The notes beneath the pieces are model-generated. The model made no database searches. It saw only the letters and a list, made by a program, of their open reading frames with translations, and was not told where the DNA came from. Both the position numbers and the translations under genes were made by a program. From Hungatella sp. (GTDB lineage Bacteria > Bacillota > Clostridia > Lachnospirales > Lachnospiraceae), in NCBI GenBank assembly GCA_022792815.1, contig JAAWBS010000011.1, forward strand, positions 1-64,000: a stretch of DNA of 64,000 bases, in the 5' to 3' direction. Positions 51,766-59,996 of this stretch are shown here, one piece after another. Numbering within the stretch: position 1 is the stretch's first letter; each line of letters opens with the position of its first letter.

Positions 51766-52326
51766 TTGAAGTTAGAAGATATCTTTGAGTCGTCGCCGGT
51801 GATCACGGCAGTGAAGGATGAGACAGGTCTTAAGCATGCCATGGAGAAGGACTGCATGATCGTGTTTATCTTATACGGAACTGTGTGCAGTATTCCGCAG
51901 ATTGTGGAGAGGGTAAAAGCCCACGGAAAGATGGCCATCGTCCATGTGGATCTGATCATGGGCCTCAGTTCCAAGGAAGTGGCGGTGGATTTTATCAAGG
52001 AGAACACCAGGGCAGACGGGATTATCAGCACCAAGCCGGGACTTGTGAAGCGGGCCATGGAGCTGGGGCTTGTGGGAGGACAGAGGATTTTTCTCATTGA
52101 CTCCATCGCGCTGGAGAATACCAGGAAGCAGCTGGCATCGTTTCGACCGGATTTTATCGAGATTATGCCGGGCATGATGCCCAAGATACTCAGGCAGATC
52201 CGGGAGAATACATCGGTCCTTCTGGTGGCAGGCGGCCTTTTGTCGGACAAGCAGGACATTATGGCGGCATTTCAGGCGGGAGTTGACGCGGTGTCTACAA
52301 CAAAGGAAGACTTGTGGGAGGTTTAG
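51766..52326 (+). CDS. glpP: Glycerol-3-phosphate-responsive antiterminator GlpP
   Basis: SPVITAVKDETGLKHAMEKDCMIVFILYGTVCSIPQIVERVKAHGKMAIVHVDLIMGLSSKEVAVDFI; TTG start with AGGAGG upstream. Confidence 0.93.
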   Translation: MKLEDIFESSPVITAVKDETGLKHAMEKDCMIVFILYGTVCSIPQIVERVKAHGKMAIVHVDLIMGLSSKEVAVDFIKENTRADGIISTKPGLVKRAMELGLVGGQRIFLIDSIALENTRKQLASFRPDFIEIMPGMMPKILRQIRENTSVLLVAGGLLSDKQDIMAAFQAGVDAVSTTKEDLWEV

Positions 52327-52332
52327 CAGAAG

Positions 52333-53226
52333 ATGAAACTATTGACCTATGAAGTGGACGGCAGAAGAAAGATCGGGATCTGGAACCGGGAAGAGACCTG
52401 GCTCTATCCTCTGGACAGTTTTGGGATAGAATACCGGACCATGGAGGAAGTGATCGAGGGGATCAGCGAGTCGGAGATCCAGCTGTTAAATCACATGGCG
52501 AAAAAAGATCCAGACATGGTCCGGGGAGCGGCCCCTGTGGGGGAGGCGAGGATACTGGCTCCCATCTTAAGTCCGGGGCAGGATGTGATCTGCCTGGGGA
52601 TCAACTATATGGCTCACGCCGAGGAGTCGGCCCGGTACAAGAAGGAGGATTTTGGCGGGGAGAGGCCTTATGCGGTCTATTTTTCCAAGAGAGTGAACCG
52701 GTGTGTGGCTACGGGGGAGGGGATTCCTGCCCATGCCTCTCTGGTGGACAGTCTGGACTATGAAGCGGAGTTGGCGGTGATCATAGGAAAGGATGCCTTT
52801 GGCGTCTCGAAGGAGGATGCCAGAAAGTACGTGTTCGGTTACTCGGTAGTCAACGATGTCAGCGCCCGGAACGTGCAGAGCCGTCACAAGCAGTGGTATT
52901 TCGGGAAAAGCCTGGACGGATTCTTCCCCATGGGGCCGTGTATTGTGACCGCGGAGGAGATCCCCTATCCGCCCCGCCTGACCATCCGCTCCTATGTAAA
53001 CGGGGAGCTGAGGCAGGACAGCAGCACGGAGCTTCTGATCTTTGACATCGACCATGTGATCAGTGAACTGTCCCAGGGCATGACCCTGAAGGCGGGGACC
53101 ATCATCTCTATGGGGACTCCGGCTGGGGTGGGGATGGGGTTTAATCCGCCCAGGTTTTTAAAAGCCGGCGATCAGGTCTTGTGCGAGATCGAGCACATCG
53201 GAAAGATCGTCAATCCCATCGTGTGA
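52333..53226 (+). CDS. Fumarylacetoacetate hydrolase family protein
   Basis: VICLGINYMAHAEES; YEAELAVIIGKDAF; GYSVVNDVSARNVQ. Confidence 0.94.
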   Translation: MKLLTYEVDGRRKIGIWNREETWLYPLDSFGIEYRTMEEVIEGISESEIQLLNHMAKKDPDMVRGAAPVGEARILAPILSPGQDVICLGINYMAHAEESARYKKEDFGGERPYAVYFSKRVNRCVATGEGIPAHASLVDSLDYEAELAVIIGKDAFGVSKEDARKYVFGYSVVNDVSARNVQSRHKQWYFGKSLDGFFPMGPCIVTAEEIPYPPRLTIRSYVNGELRQDSSTELLIFDIDHVISELSQGMTLKAGTIISMGTPAGVGMGFNPPRFLKAGDQVLCEIEHIGKIVNPIV

Positions 53227-53244
53227 CGGAAAAGAGGACCCACT

Positions 53245-53949
53245 ATGCACAAGCAGACTTACATACGAGGCATGAAGGACGGGATTCCTGTGGGACTGGG
53301 ATATTTTGTGGTCTCCTTCACCATAGGAATCGCGGCGAGAAAAGCGGATCTGACACCTTTTCAGGCCACAGTCATGTCATTTACCAACAATACCTCTGCG
53401 GGACAGTTTGCCTCCTTCGCGCTGATCGCTTCCGGCGCCCCCTATTTAGAGATGGTGATCTCCCAGGCGGTGATCAATCTGCGGTACTGCCTTATGTCCT
53501 GTGCTCTGTCCCAGAAAGTGGACAATCGGCTGCCTTTTTACCATCGATTTCTCATAGCTTTTGGGGTTACGGACGAGATCTTCGGCCTGTCTGTCTCCTG
53601 GAAGGGAAAACTGGACCCATGGTATACTTACGGGATTATGAGCGTGGCGGTTCCGGGATGGTCTCTGGGAACTCTCGCAGGCGTGCTGTCCACAGGGATG
53701 CTGCCCCAGACATTTTTAAATGCCATGAATATGGCGCTGTACGGAATGTTCATCGCGATCTTCATGCCGGCGGCCAGGGAGGACAAAAAACTGCTTCCGG
53801 TGATTTTCCTGTCCATGGCCCTGAGCGCCGTGGTTCAGGTGCTGCCCCTGTTTGATTTTATCTCGTCGGGGATGAAGATCATCGCCCTGACTCTGGTGAT
53901 CTCCCTGGGGGCAGCGATCCTTATGCCGGTGCCGGAGGAGGACTTATGA
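53245..53949 (+). CDS. azlC: AzlC-family branched-chain amino acid exporter subunit
   Basis: GIPVGLGYFVVSFTIGIAARKADLTPFQATVMSFTNNTSAGQFA; paired AzlD. Confidence 0.92.
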   Translation: MHKQTYIRGMKDGIPVGLGYFVVSFTIGIAARKADLTPFQATVMSFTNNTSAGQFASFALIASGAPYLEMVISQAVINLRYCLMSCALSQKVDNRLPFYHRFLIAFGVTDEIFGLSVSWKGKLDPWYTYGIMSVAVPGWSLGTLAGVLSTGMLPQTFLNAMNMALYGMFIAIFMPAAREDKKLLPVIFLSMALSAVVQVLPLFDFISSGMKIIALTLVISLGAAILMPVPEEDL

Positions 53950-54242
53950 GAAACTACATGTATATCCTGGTGATGGCGGTGACCACCTACCTGATTCGGG
54001 TGATTCCCCTGACGCTTTTGAGAAAAGAGATTAAGAACAGGACCTTCCGTTCCTTTTTGACCTATGTGCCCTATGTGACGCTGTCAGTGATGACCTTTCC
54101 GGCGATCCTGGAGTCCACCCAGTCTGCCTGGATCTCCTTCGTGGGGTTCGGCGCCGCCATGGTCATGGGGTATTGTAAGGTCAGCCTGTTTGCGGTGTCC
54201 ATGGGATGCTGCCTGCTGGTATTCCTTCTGCAGCTGCTGTGA
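53946..54242 (+). CDS. azlD: AzlD-family small membrane protein
   Basis: VMAVTTYLIRVIPLTLLRKEI…FLTYVPYVTLSVMTFPAI; overlaps azlC. Confidence 0.9.
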   Translation: MRNYMYILVMAVTTYLIRVIPLTLLRKEIKNRTFRSFLTYVPYVTLSVMTFPAILESTQSAWISFVGFGAAMVMGYCKVSLFAVSMGCCLLVFLLQLL

Positions 54243-54419
54243 GAGCGCGGGAGATGTACTGTTCACAGGCACCCGAGATACGGATCGGGTCGAAAGTTGT
54301 ATGGAAGGTCACTTGCAAAGAGGCCTCAGATTTGGTATCATATAGCAAACGGCAAAAGGAATCTTACGGCCTTTTGCGCGGAAAAATAACCGGAATGGTC
54401 AGGAAAGGAATCTGTGAGT

Positions 54420-54938
54420 ATGAACAATCCAATTGTAACGATCACCATGGAAAACGGTGATGTGATGAAAGCGGAGCTGTATCCTGAGACAGCTCCCAAC
54501 ACGGTGAACAATTTTATCAGTCTGATTAAGAAAGGCTTTTATGACGGGCTGATCTTCCATCGTGTGATCAGTGGTTTCATGATTCAGGGCGGCTGCCCGG
54601 ACGGGATCGGCACCGGAGGCCCGGGATATTCGATTCGGGGAGAATTTTCTCAGAACGGGTTTGCCAATGACTTAAAGCATGAGCCCGGTGTCCTGTCCAT
54701 GGCCCGCTCCATGGCGCCTGATTCTGCAGGTTCCCAGTTCTTCATCATGCACAAGACAAGCCCCCATCTGGACGGAGCCTATGCTGCCTTCGGAAAGGTC
54801 GTCGAGGGGATGGATGTGGTGGATAAGATCGCGGATGTGAGGACAGACTACAGCGATCGTCCTATGAAGGAGCAGAAGATACAGTCCATGACCGTAGATA
54901 CCATGGGGGTGGATTACCCGGAGCCGGAGACCTGCTGA
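54420..54938 (+). CDS. Cyclophilin-type peptidyl-prolyl isomerase
   Basis: TMENGDVMKAELYPETAPNTVNNFISLIKKGFYDGLIFHRVISGFMIQGGCPDG. Confidence 0.95.
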   Translation: MNNPIVTITMENGDVMKAELYPETAPNTVNNFISLIKKGFYDGLIFHRVISGFMIQGGCPDGIGTGGPGYSIRGEFSQNGFANDLKHEPGVLSMARSMAPDSAGSQFFIMHKTSPHLDGAYAAFGKVVEGMDVVDKIADVRTDYSDRPMKEQKIQSMTVDTMGVDYPEPETC

Positions 54939-54954
54939 GAAGAGGCATATCCCT

Positions 54955-55677
54955 ATGACAAGAGAGTATGATGTCACAGTAGAAGGACGGCTTCACAGAG
55001 TGGTGATATCGGATGAGAAGGAGGCTCTCCTGGCTGCCAAGGCGGCCGGGAAAGCCTCTGTCAGTTTATGGAGCAGGGAGGGGGCAGGGGAGACCTTTCT
55101 CACCAGACACGCAGTGGAATCTCTGGATGACGCAACCGGAGAATATCTGGAGAAGGTGGTGAGACGGGAACTGGGCCTGCCCTGGGAGATCGCCGAGACC
55201 AGGCGCCTGCGAATCCGGGAGTTTCGGGCCGAGGACAGCCTGCGGGTGATCTGGGAACCGGATGATGGGGAAGATGACCGGGTGTTTTGGTGCCGGGATC
55301 ACCTGGAAGAATATATCCGGTGGCAATACGGTCTCTGGGGATACGGTCTGTGGGCCCTTTGGGACCGCAGGCAGGACTGTCTGGTGGGCAAGGCGGGAGT
55401 GACTGTCCTGCAGTGGGAGTCTGGGGAGAAGACGGCGGAGGGTCTGGAGCTAGGATACCATATCTTCACCCCTTTTCGCCGAAAGGGCTATGCCAGGGAG
55501 GCCTGCGAGGGGATTTTGATGTGGTGTAAGAATAACGGATATGGGCATGTCTACGCAAAAACAGACGCTTCCAATGAGGCGTCTGTAAGGTTGCTGAAGA
55601 GCTTGGGCTTTCGGCTTATAGATCAAAGATGTAGCGGATCAGGGCGATGGCATTGTCTGTATGGCGCAGATTGCTGA
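54955..55677 (+). CDS. GNAT-family N-acetyltransferase
   Basis: LELGYHIFTPFRRKGYAREACEGILMWCKNNGYGHVYAKTDASNEASVRLLKSLGF. Confidence 0.88.
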   Translation: MTREYDVTVEGRLHRVVISDEKEALLAAKAAGKASVSLWSREGAGETFLTRHAVESLDDATGEYLEKVVRRELGLPWEIAETRRLRIREFRAEDSLRVIWEPDDGEDDRVFWCRDHLEEYIRWQYGLWGYGLWALWDRRQDCLVGKAGVTVLQWESGEKTAEGLELGYHIFTPFRRKGYAREACEGILMWCKNNGYGHVYAKTDASNEASVRLLKSLGFRLIDQRCSGSGRWHCLYGADC

Positions 55678-56308
55678 CGATGCTGAGACTGGAGGACTCC
55701 TGAGCCAGGTGCATCCGCTCTGCCAGCCAGGTACCGCTGATGTCGATGGAGGTGGCGACGGACTGCCCGCTGCTGTCCGCTGCGTAGATCAGCCGGTCCT
55801 CTGCCGCGGCGAGGACATCCTGGGGGAGAAACTGCTCCAGATCGGCGAGACCGTCCAGGGAGGTGTAGTGGTCGATGTTCTCCCGGTCTCCGATGATGAT
55901 ATCCAGGTCTTTGGAGGCGATCAGGGCCGACAGCTTGGCCATGGCGGCGTAACTGTACTCGGTGGCCTGATCCCCGTAGGTGATAAACATGGACTCCGCA
56001 TAGACGGGCTGCTTTTCACCGAACCCCATGTGCTCATAGAAATCCTGCTCCAATACAGAGGTATCTAACTCCTGGGAAGAGCGGTTATTGATGACGACAC
56101 AGTAAATCCCCGGGTCTATGGACGCGTTGTGCACGGAAGTGGCGACAATGCTGATCACCAGGATGACGAGAAATACACCGATGATGTGGAATTTATAGTA
56201 TTCCCAGATATACCAGATCTTATCCGAGAGAGACATCTCCTTCAGCTTCTGCCGCTCCCTGCGGATCTCTTCTCTCAAGTGCTCTTTCAGTTCTTCTTTT
56301 ATCAACAT
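55616..56308 (-). CDS. Single-pass membrane protein of unknown function (paralogue of 43461-44141)
   Basis: TM FHIIGVFLVILVISIVATSV; shares DxxxxxxxRExxxxYxS…LADLExFLPxxxLxxxxDRxxY with the 43461 protein. Confidence 0.65.
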   Translation of the reverse strand: MLIKEELKEHLREEIRRERQKLKEMSLSDKIWYIWEYYKFHIIGVFLVILVISIVATSVHNASIDPGIYCVVINNRSSQELDTSVLEQDFYEHMGFGEKQPVYAESMFITYGDQATEYSYAAMAKLSALIASKDLDIIIGDRENIDHYTSLDGLADLEQFLPQDVLAAAEDRLIYAADSSGQSVATSIDISGTWLAERMHLAQESSSLSIVSNLRHTDNAIALIRYIFDL

Positions 56309-56391
56309 AAAGGTACCTCCTTGACTTCCTATGAGTATAGCACATTTTTTAAAAGAAATTCATAAATTTTCTATGAAATCCTCCAAGAAAA

Positions 56392-56420
56392 TTGATTTTC
56401 CCCCCAAAATTCGCTATAAT
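56392..56420 (+). promoter_or_regulatory. Sigma-A-type promoter candidate for yesL (copy 2)
   Basis: TTGATT-N17-TATAAT. Confidence 0.6.
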
Positions 56421-56423
56421 GAA

Positions 56424-56454
56424 GGGTAAGTGACCACGAAGTGGTCACTTACCC
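56424..56454 (+). repeat. Perfect palindrome at predicted transcript start
   Basis: GGGTAAGTGACCAC-GAA-GTGGTCACTTACCC. Confidence 0.9.
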
Positions 56455-56592
56455 GCTACCCAAACGAAGCGAAGCGGAGTTTGGGTTTCCCGCCGCTACC
56501 CAAACGAAGCGAAGCGGAGTTCGGGTTTCCCGCCGCTACCCAAACGAAGCGAAGCGGAGTTCGGGTTTCCCGCCGCTACCTAAACGAAGCGC
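56453..56592 (+). repeat. 40-bp tandem repeat, about 3.4 copies, in the yesL 5' leader
   Basis: (c/t)aaacgaagcg… recurs exactly at 56461, 56501, 56541 and 56581; each unit has ACCCAAAC…GTTTGGGT-like arms. Confidence 0.95.
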
Positions 56593-56617
56593 AGATATCA
56601 GAAAAGAGGAAAAGCCT

Positions 56618-57322
56618 ATGCTATCAGGTTTATTTAACTATGACAACCCGGTGTGGAGATTTATCGGAAAGTTTTGGGACGTACTGATCGTGAACCTTTT
56701 GTGGTTTATCTGCAGTATTCCGATTTTTACCGTCGGCGCATCTACCACAGCTATGTACTATGTGACACTGAAGCTGGCCCGGGATGAAGATGAGTATACC
56801 ATCCGCTCATTTTTTAAATCCTTCAAGGAGAATTTCAGGCAGTCCACTGTGATCTGGCTGATCTTTCTGCTGACGGGCCTGCTTCTGGCATTTGACGTGT
56901 ACTATTTTATAAGGATGGCTGCACACTCCACCTTCCGGACCGTGATGATATCCGTGTTTTTGGCTATGGTGTTCATCTGGATGGCCATGTTTACCTATGT
57001 GTTCCCTCTTCAGGCCCGGTTCTATAATCCCGTCAAGAGGACGATTTTTAACTCCTTTTTCATGGCTGTCCGTCATGTGTTTCATACGATCGGGATGCTG
57101 GCGGTGGATGTGGCGATCTTGTTTCTGTCCGTGAGCTACATTCCTCAGCTGAGTATCTTCGGGGTAGCGCTGATCGCTTTTTTCAACTCCTATATGCTGA
57201 ATAACGTGTTCAGCAGATATATGCCTAAGCGGGAGGACCCCAGGGAGATGGAACTGAGGCCTCTCTTTGCCGACGAGGAGGAAGCAGAGCGAAAGGCAGA
57301 GAAAGCTCAGACGGAAGAGTAA
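56618..57322 (+). CDS. YesL-family (DUF624) membrane protein
   Basis: MLSGLFNYDNPVWRFIGKFWDVLIVNLLWFICSIPIFTVGASTTAMYYVTLKLARDEDEY; track start at 56441 rejected (runs through repeats). Confidence 0.9.
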   Translation: MLSGLFNYDNPVWRFIGKFWDVLIVNLLWFICSIPIFTVGASTTAMYYVTLKLARDEDEYTIRSFFKSFKENFRQSTVIWLIFLLTGLLLAFDVYYFIRMAAHSTFRTVMISVFLAMVFIWMAMFTYVFPLQARFYNPVKRTIFNSFFMAVRHVFHTIGMLAVDVAILFLSVSYIPQLSIFGVALIAFFNSYMLNNVFSRYMPKREDPREMELRPLFADEEEAERKAEKAQTEE

Positions 57323-57366
57323 CTGTTGGGAAACGACAGAGATCTGCCCATTCCTGAGACAAAAGA

Positions 57367-57390
57367 AAAGCCGGGCTGATGCCCGGCTTT
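57367..57390. terminator. Bidirectional terminator between convergent genes
   Basis: AAAGCCGGGC-TGAT-GCCCGGCTTT. Confidence 0.85.
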
Positions 57391-57396
57391 CCGAAT

Positions 57397-58050
57397 TTAG
57401 GCTACAAACTGATACATCATCACATAGTGACAGAAGCTGCCGCCCATGACAAAGAGATGAAAGATCTCGTGAGAGCCGAAGTGGTGGTGTCTGGAGTTAA
57501 ACAGGGGCAGTTTCAGCGCGTAGATGATGCCGCCCACGGTGTAGATGATACCGCCTGCCAACAGCCACCCGAAGGCGGCGCCGGGGAGGGCGCGGACGAT
57601 CTTTCCGAAGGCCAGGACGCAGACCCAGCCCATGGCGATGTAGAGGACAGAGGAAAACCACTTGGGACAGGTGATCCAGCAGGCCTTGATGAGGATCCCG
57701 AAGACGGCGATGAACCATACCAGGGCCAGAAGCTGCCAGCCGGTTCGATCTCCCAGGACTACCATGCAGACAGGTGTGTAGGTGCCGGCGATGAGGATAA
57801 AGATCATCATGTGATCCACTTTGCGCAGCAGTTTATTGACACCAGGCGAGATGTCCAGGGTGTGGTAGACCGTACTGGCAGCGTAGAGAAGGATCATGCT
57901 GGTGATAAACACGGCCAGGGCCGTGGTGGCCAGCCGGCCTGCATCGTGATAAGACTTCATCAGCAGGGGAGTGGCGGCCAGGATGGCCAGTACCATGGCG
58001 ATAAAATGGGTGATGGCGCTGCCCGGATCTTTGATGTGCAGTTTTTTCAT
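57397..58050 (-). CDS. Hemolysin III / PAQR-like membrane protein
   Basis: DPGSAITHFIAMVLAILAATPLLM; STVYHTLDISPGVNKLLRKVDHMMIFILIAGTYTPV. Confidence 0.93.
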   Translation of the reverse strand: MKKLHIKDPGSAITHFIAMVLAILAATPLLMKSYHDAGRLATTALAVFITSMILLYAASTVYHTLDISPGVNKLLRKVDHMMIFILIAGTYTPVCMVVLGDRTGWQLLALVWFIAVFGILIKACWITCPKWFSSVLYIAMGWVCVLAFGKIVRALPGAAFGWLLAGGIIYTVGGIIYALKLPLFNSRHHHFGSHEIFHLFVMGGSFCHYVMMYQFVA

Positions 58051-58122
58051 ATCAGAACCTCCTTATCTATGTTCTGTGGGATCACAGTCAGTCTCTGGAT
58101 GAGGACTTTCTTTTATTTGACA

Positions 58123-58164
58123 AAAAGTTTTAAAAACTTTTATATATAGTTTTAAAAACTATAT
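58123..58164. promoter_or_regulatory. Two palindromic operator-like sites 22 bp apart
   Basis: AAAAGTTTT-A-AAAACTTTT (58123-58141) and ATATAGTTTT-A-AAAACTATAT (58144-58164), sharing AGTTTTAAAAACT. Confidence 0.6.
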
Positions 58165-58246
58165 GATGTATTTATATATACTATACACCAAATGCTGAAA
58201 AAATGCAAGGTTCATTTGTCATAAGATTGAGGAGACAGAAAAAGAA

Positions 58247-58945
58247 ATGTTGGAAGTATTGTATGAAGATCAGGATGTGATCGTGGTGAAGAAACCGGTG
58301 GGAATGGAGTCCCAGTCCGCAGCCTCCTTTGTGCCGGATATGGTAAGCGAGATTAAGAGACATATCCACAGTCGTTATCCACAGAACGGGGAGGCTTATG
58401 TGGGAGTTATCCACAGGCTGGACAAGCCGGTAGGCGGCGTCATGGTATATGCTAAGACGAAAAAGGCCGCAGCTTCCCTGAGCAGACAGGTTCAGGACGG
58501 CAGGATGAGAAAAATGTATATGGCCGTCGTATGTGGAAGAACTGTGGATAATGTGGACAACTTTGTGGATTACTTGTTGAAAGACGGCAGAGAGAACCGG
58601 TCGAAAATTGTGGAAAAGGGGACAAACGGGGCGAAGCGTGCCGAACTCAAGTACCGGGTTGTGGATAGAAGGGAAGATCCCTGTCCCCTTTTGCTGGTGA
58701 AGATTGAGCTCTTGACAGGTCGTCACCACCAGATTCGGGTCCAATTTGCGGGACACGGGCTGCCGGTCTGGGGAGACAGGCGCTACAACCCTGATTTTTC
58801 CGGGAGATCGGGGGAGGGGAGGCAGGGATCGGTGGCCCTCTATGCATTTCGTCTGTCTTTTGTCCACCCTTCCGGGGGAGACACCATGACCTTTGAGGTA
58901 AGGCCAAAAGGGGAGGCCTTTGATCTGTTTTCTGATAACCAATAG
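58247..58945 (+). CDS. RluA-family pseudouridine synthase
   Basis: LYEDQDVIVVKKPVGMESQ; GVIHRLDKPVGGVMVYAKTKKAA; LLTGRHHQIRVQFA. Confidence 0.94.
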   Translation: MLEVLYEDQDVIVVKKPVGMESQSAASFVPDMVSEIKRHIHSRYPQNGEAYVGVIHRLDKPVGGVMVYAKTKKAAASLSRQVQDGRMRKMYMAVVCGRTVDNVDNFVDYLLKDGRENRSKIVEKGTNGAKRAELKYRVVDRREDPCPLLLVKIELLTGRHHQIRVQFAGHGLPVWGDRRYNPDFSGRSGEGRQGSVALYAFRLSFVHPSGGDTMTFEVRPKGEAFDLFSDNQ

Positions 58946-58955
58946 GAGGTTTTGT

Positions 58956-59996
58956 ATGAATGCACCTGTAAAAATAGATGTTCTCCTGGCGACCTTCCAG
59001 GGGGAAGCATACCTGGAGGCTCAATTGGATTCGATCCTTGCACAGACCGTCCCTGTGCGCATCCTCATCTCTGATGACGGGTCCACAGACGGCACCAGAG
59101 AACTTTTAGAGCAATATAAAATGTATTATCCCGATCAGATAGTCCTGACCCATCGGGTAAAAGAAGGACGGTATGAGGACAGGCCGTCTGAAGTCCCGGC
59201 CCCGGCGATGAATTTTTTCTGGCTCATGTCCCGGACGGATGCCGACTATATCCTGCTCAGTGACCAGGATGATGTGTGGGATTCTCTGAAAGTGGAGAGA
59301 CTGTTAGAGCGGATGAAAGACATAGAGACCCAGGGCTGTCCGGTTCTGGTGTATTCGGATATGGAGGTGGTGGATGCCGGACTGAATCAGGTTTATCCAA
59401 GCTTCCTGGCCTATGAGCGTTTAGATCCCGGTCTCACTTCCTTCTCCCATATCCTGGTGGAGAACCCGGTGACAGGAGGAGCTCTCATGATGAACCGCAA
59501 GCTGGCTCAGATAGCGGGTCAGGTTCCGGAGGCATGTTTTATGCATGACTGGTGGATCGCACTGTGTGCCTCCTGTTTCGGGGTGATCTCCTGTGTCAGG
59601 GAGCCTCTCTCCTTCTACCGTCAGCACGGCGCCAACGTCCTGGGGGCACGGCGCACCTTGGACATGGAGGATCTTCGCACGCGTCCCGGGCGTCAAAAAG
59701 AGGTGAAGAGCAATTATCTCAGGATGTTTCGGCAGGCAGCCGCCTTTGGCAGGCAGTTTCACAGTGGGATGAGCGCAGGCAACCGCCGCGTTCTCCGGGC
59801 ATTTTTAGATCTTCCGGGTCAAAAGCCCATGAGGAGGCTGGAGAATATTCTGAGATACCGGTTTGTCAAAAGCCTGTGGGTTCAGACATTGGCTCAGTGT
59901 GTCACGATCCCGCAGTTAACAGGAAGGCGCGTCGGCAGTGTCTCTTTACAAAGTCGAAAAGGAGAAGGGAGTCAGGGATGGAGACAGGAGCGATAG
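58956..59996 (+). CDS. Family 2 glycosyltransferase
   Basis: IDVLLATFQGEAYLEAQLDSILAQTVPVRILISDDGSTDGT; LLSDQDDVW. Confidence 0.93.
   Translation: MNAPVKIDVLLATFQGEAYLEAQLDSILAQTVPVRILISDDGSTDGTRELLEQYKMYYPDQIVLTHRVKEGRYEDRPSEVPAPAMNFFWLMSRTDADYILLSDQDDVWDSLKVERLLERMKDIETQGCPVLVYSDMEVVDAGLNQVYPSFLAYERLDPGLTSFSHILVENPVTGGALMMNRKLAQIAGQVPEACFMHDWWIALCASCFGVISCVREPLSFYRQHGANVLGARRTLDMEDLRTRPGRQKEVKSNYLRMFRQAAAFGRQFHSGMSAGNRRVLRAFLDLPGQKPMRRLENILRYRFVKSLWVQTLAQCVTIPQLTGRRVGSVSLQSRKGEGSQGWRQER

Noticed and set aside
56453-56592. Regular 40-bp repeats as a CRISPR array
   Set aside because: Units are contiguous with no unique spacers, only about 3.4 copies, and no cas genes are present
56441-56617. 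N-terminal extension of the YesL ORF (track start 56441)
   Set aside because: It translates through the 40-bp repeat, whose length is not a multiple of 3; the natural start is the ATG at 56618 with an upstream purine-rich SD
54420-57322. Integrated mobile element around the repeat region
   Set aside because: No integrase, transposase or tRNA target; genes are ordinary chromosomal families
59552-59977. Extended start of the second glycosyltransferase (59552)
   Set aside because: The extension is an alternative frame of the upstream glycosyltransferase; the catalytic start NCVILNYND follows the ATG at 59978
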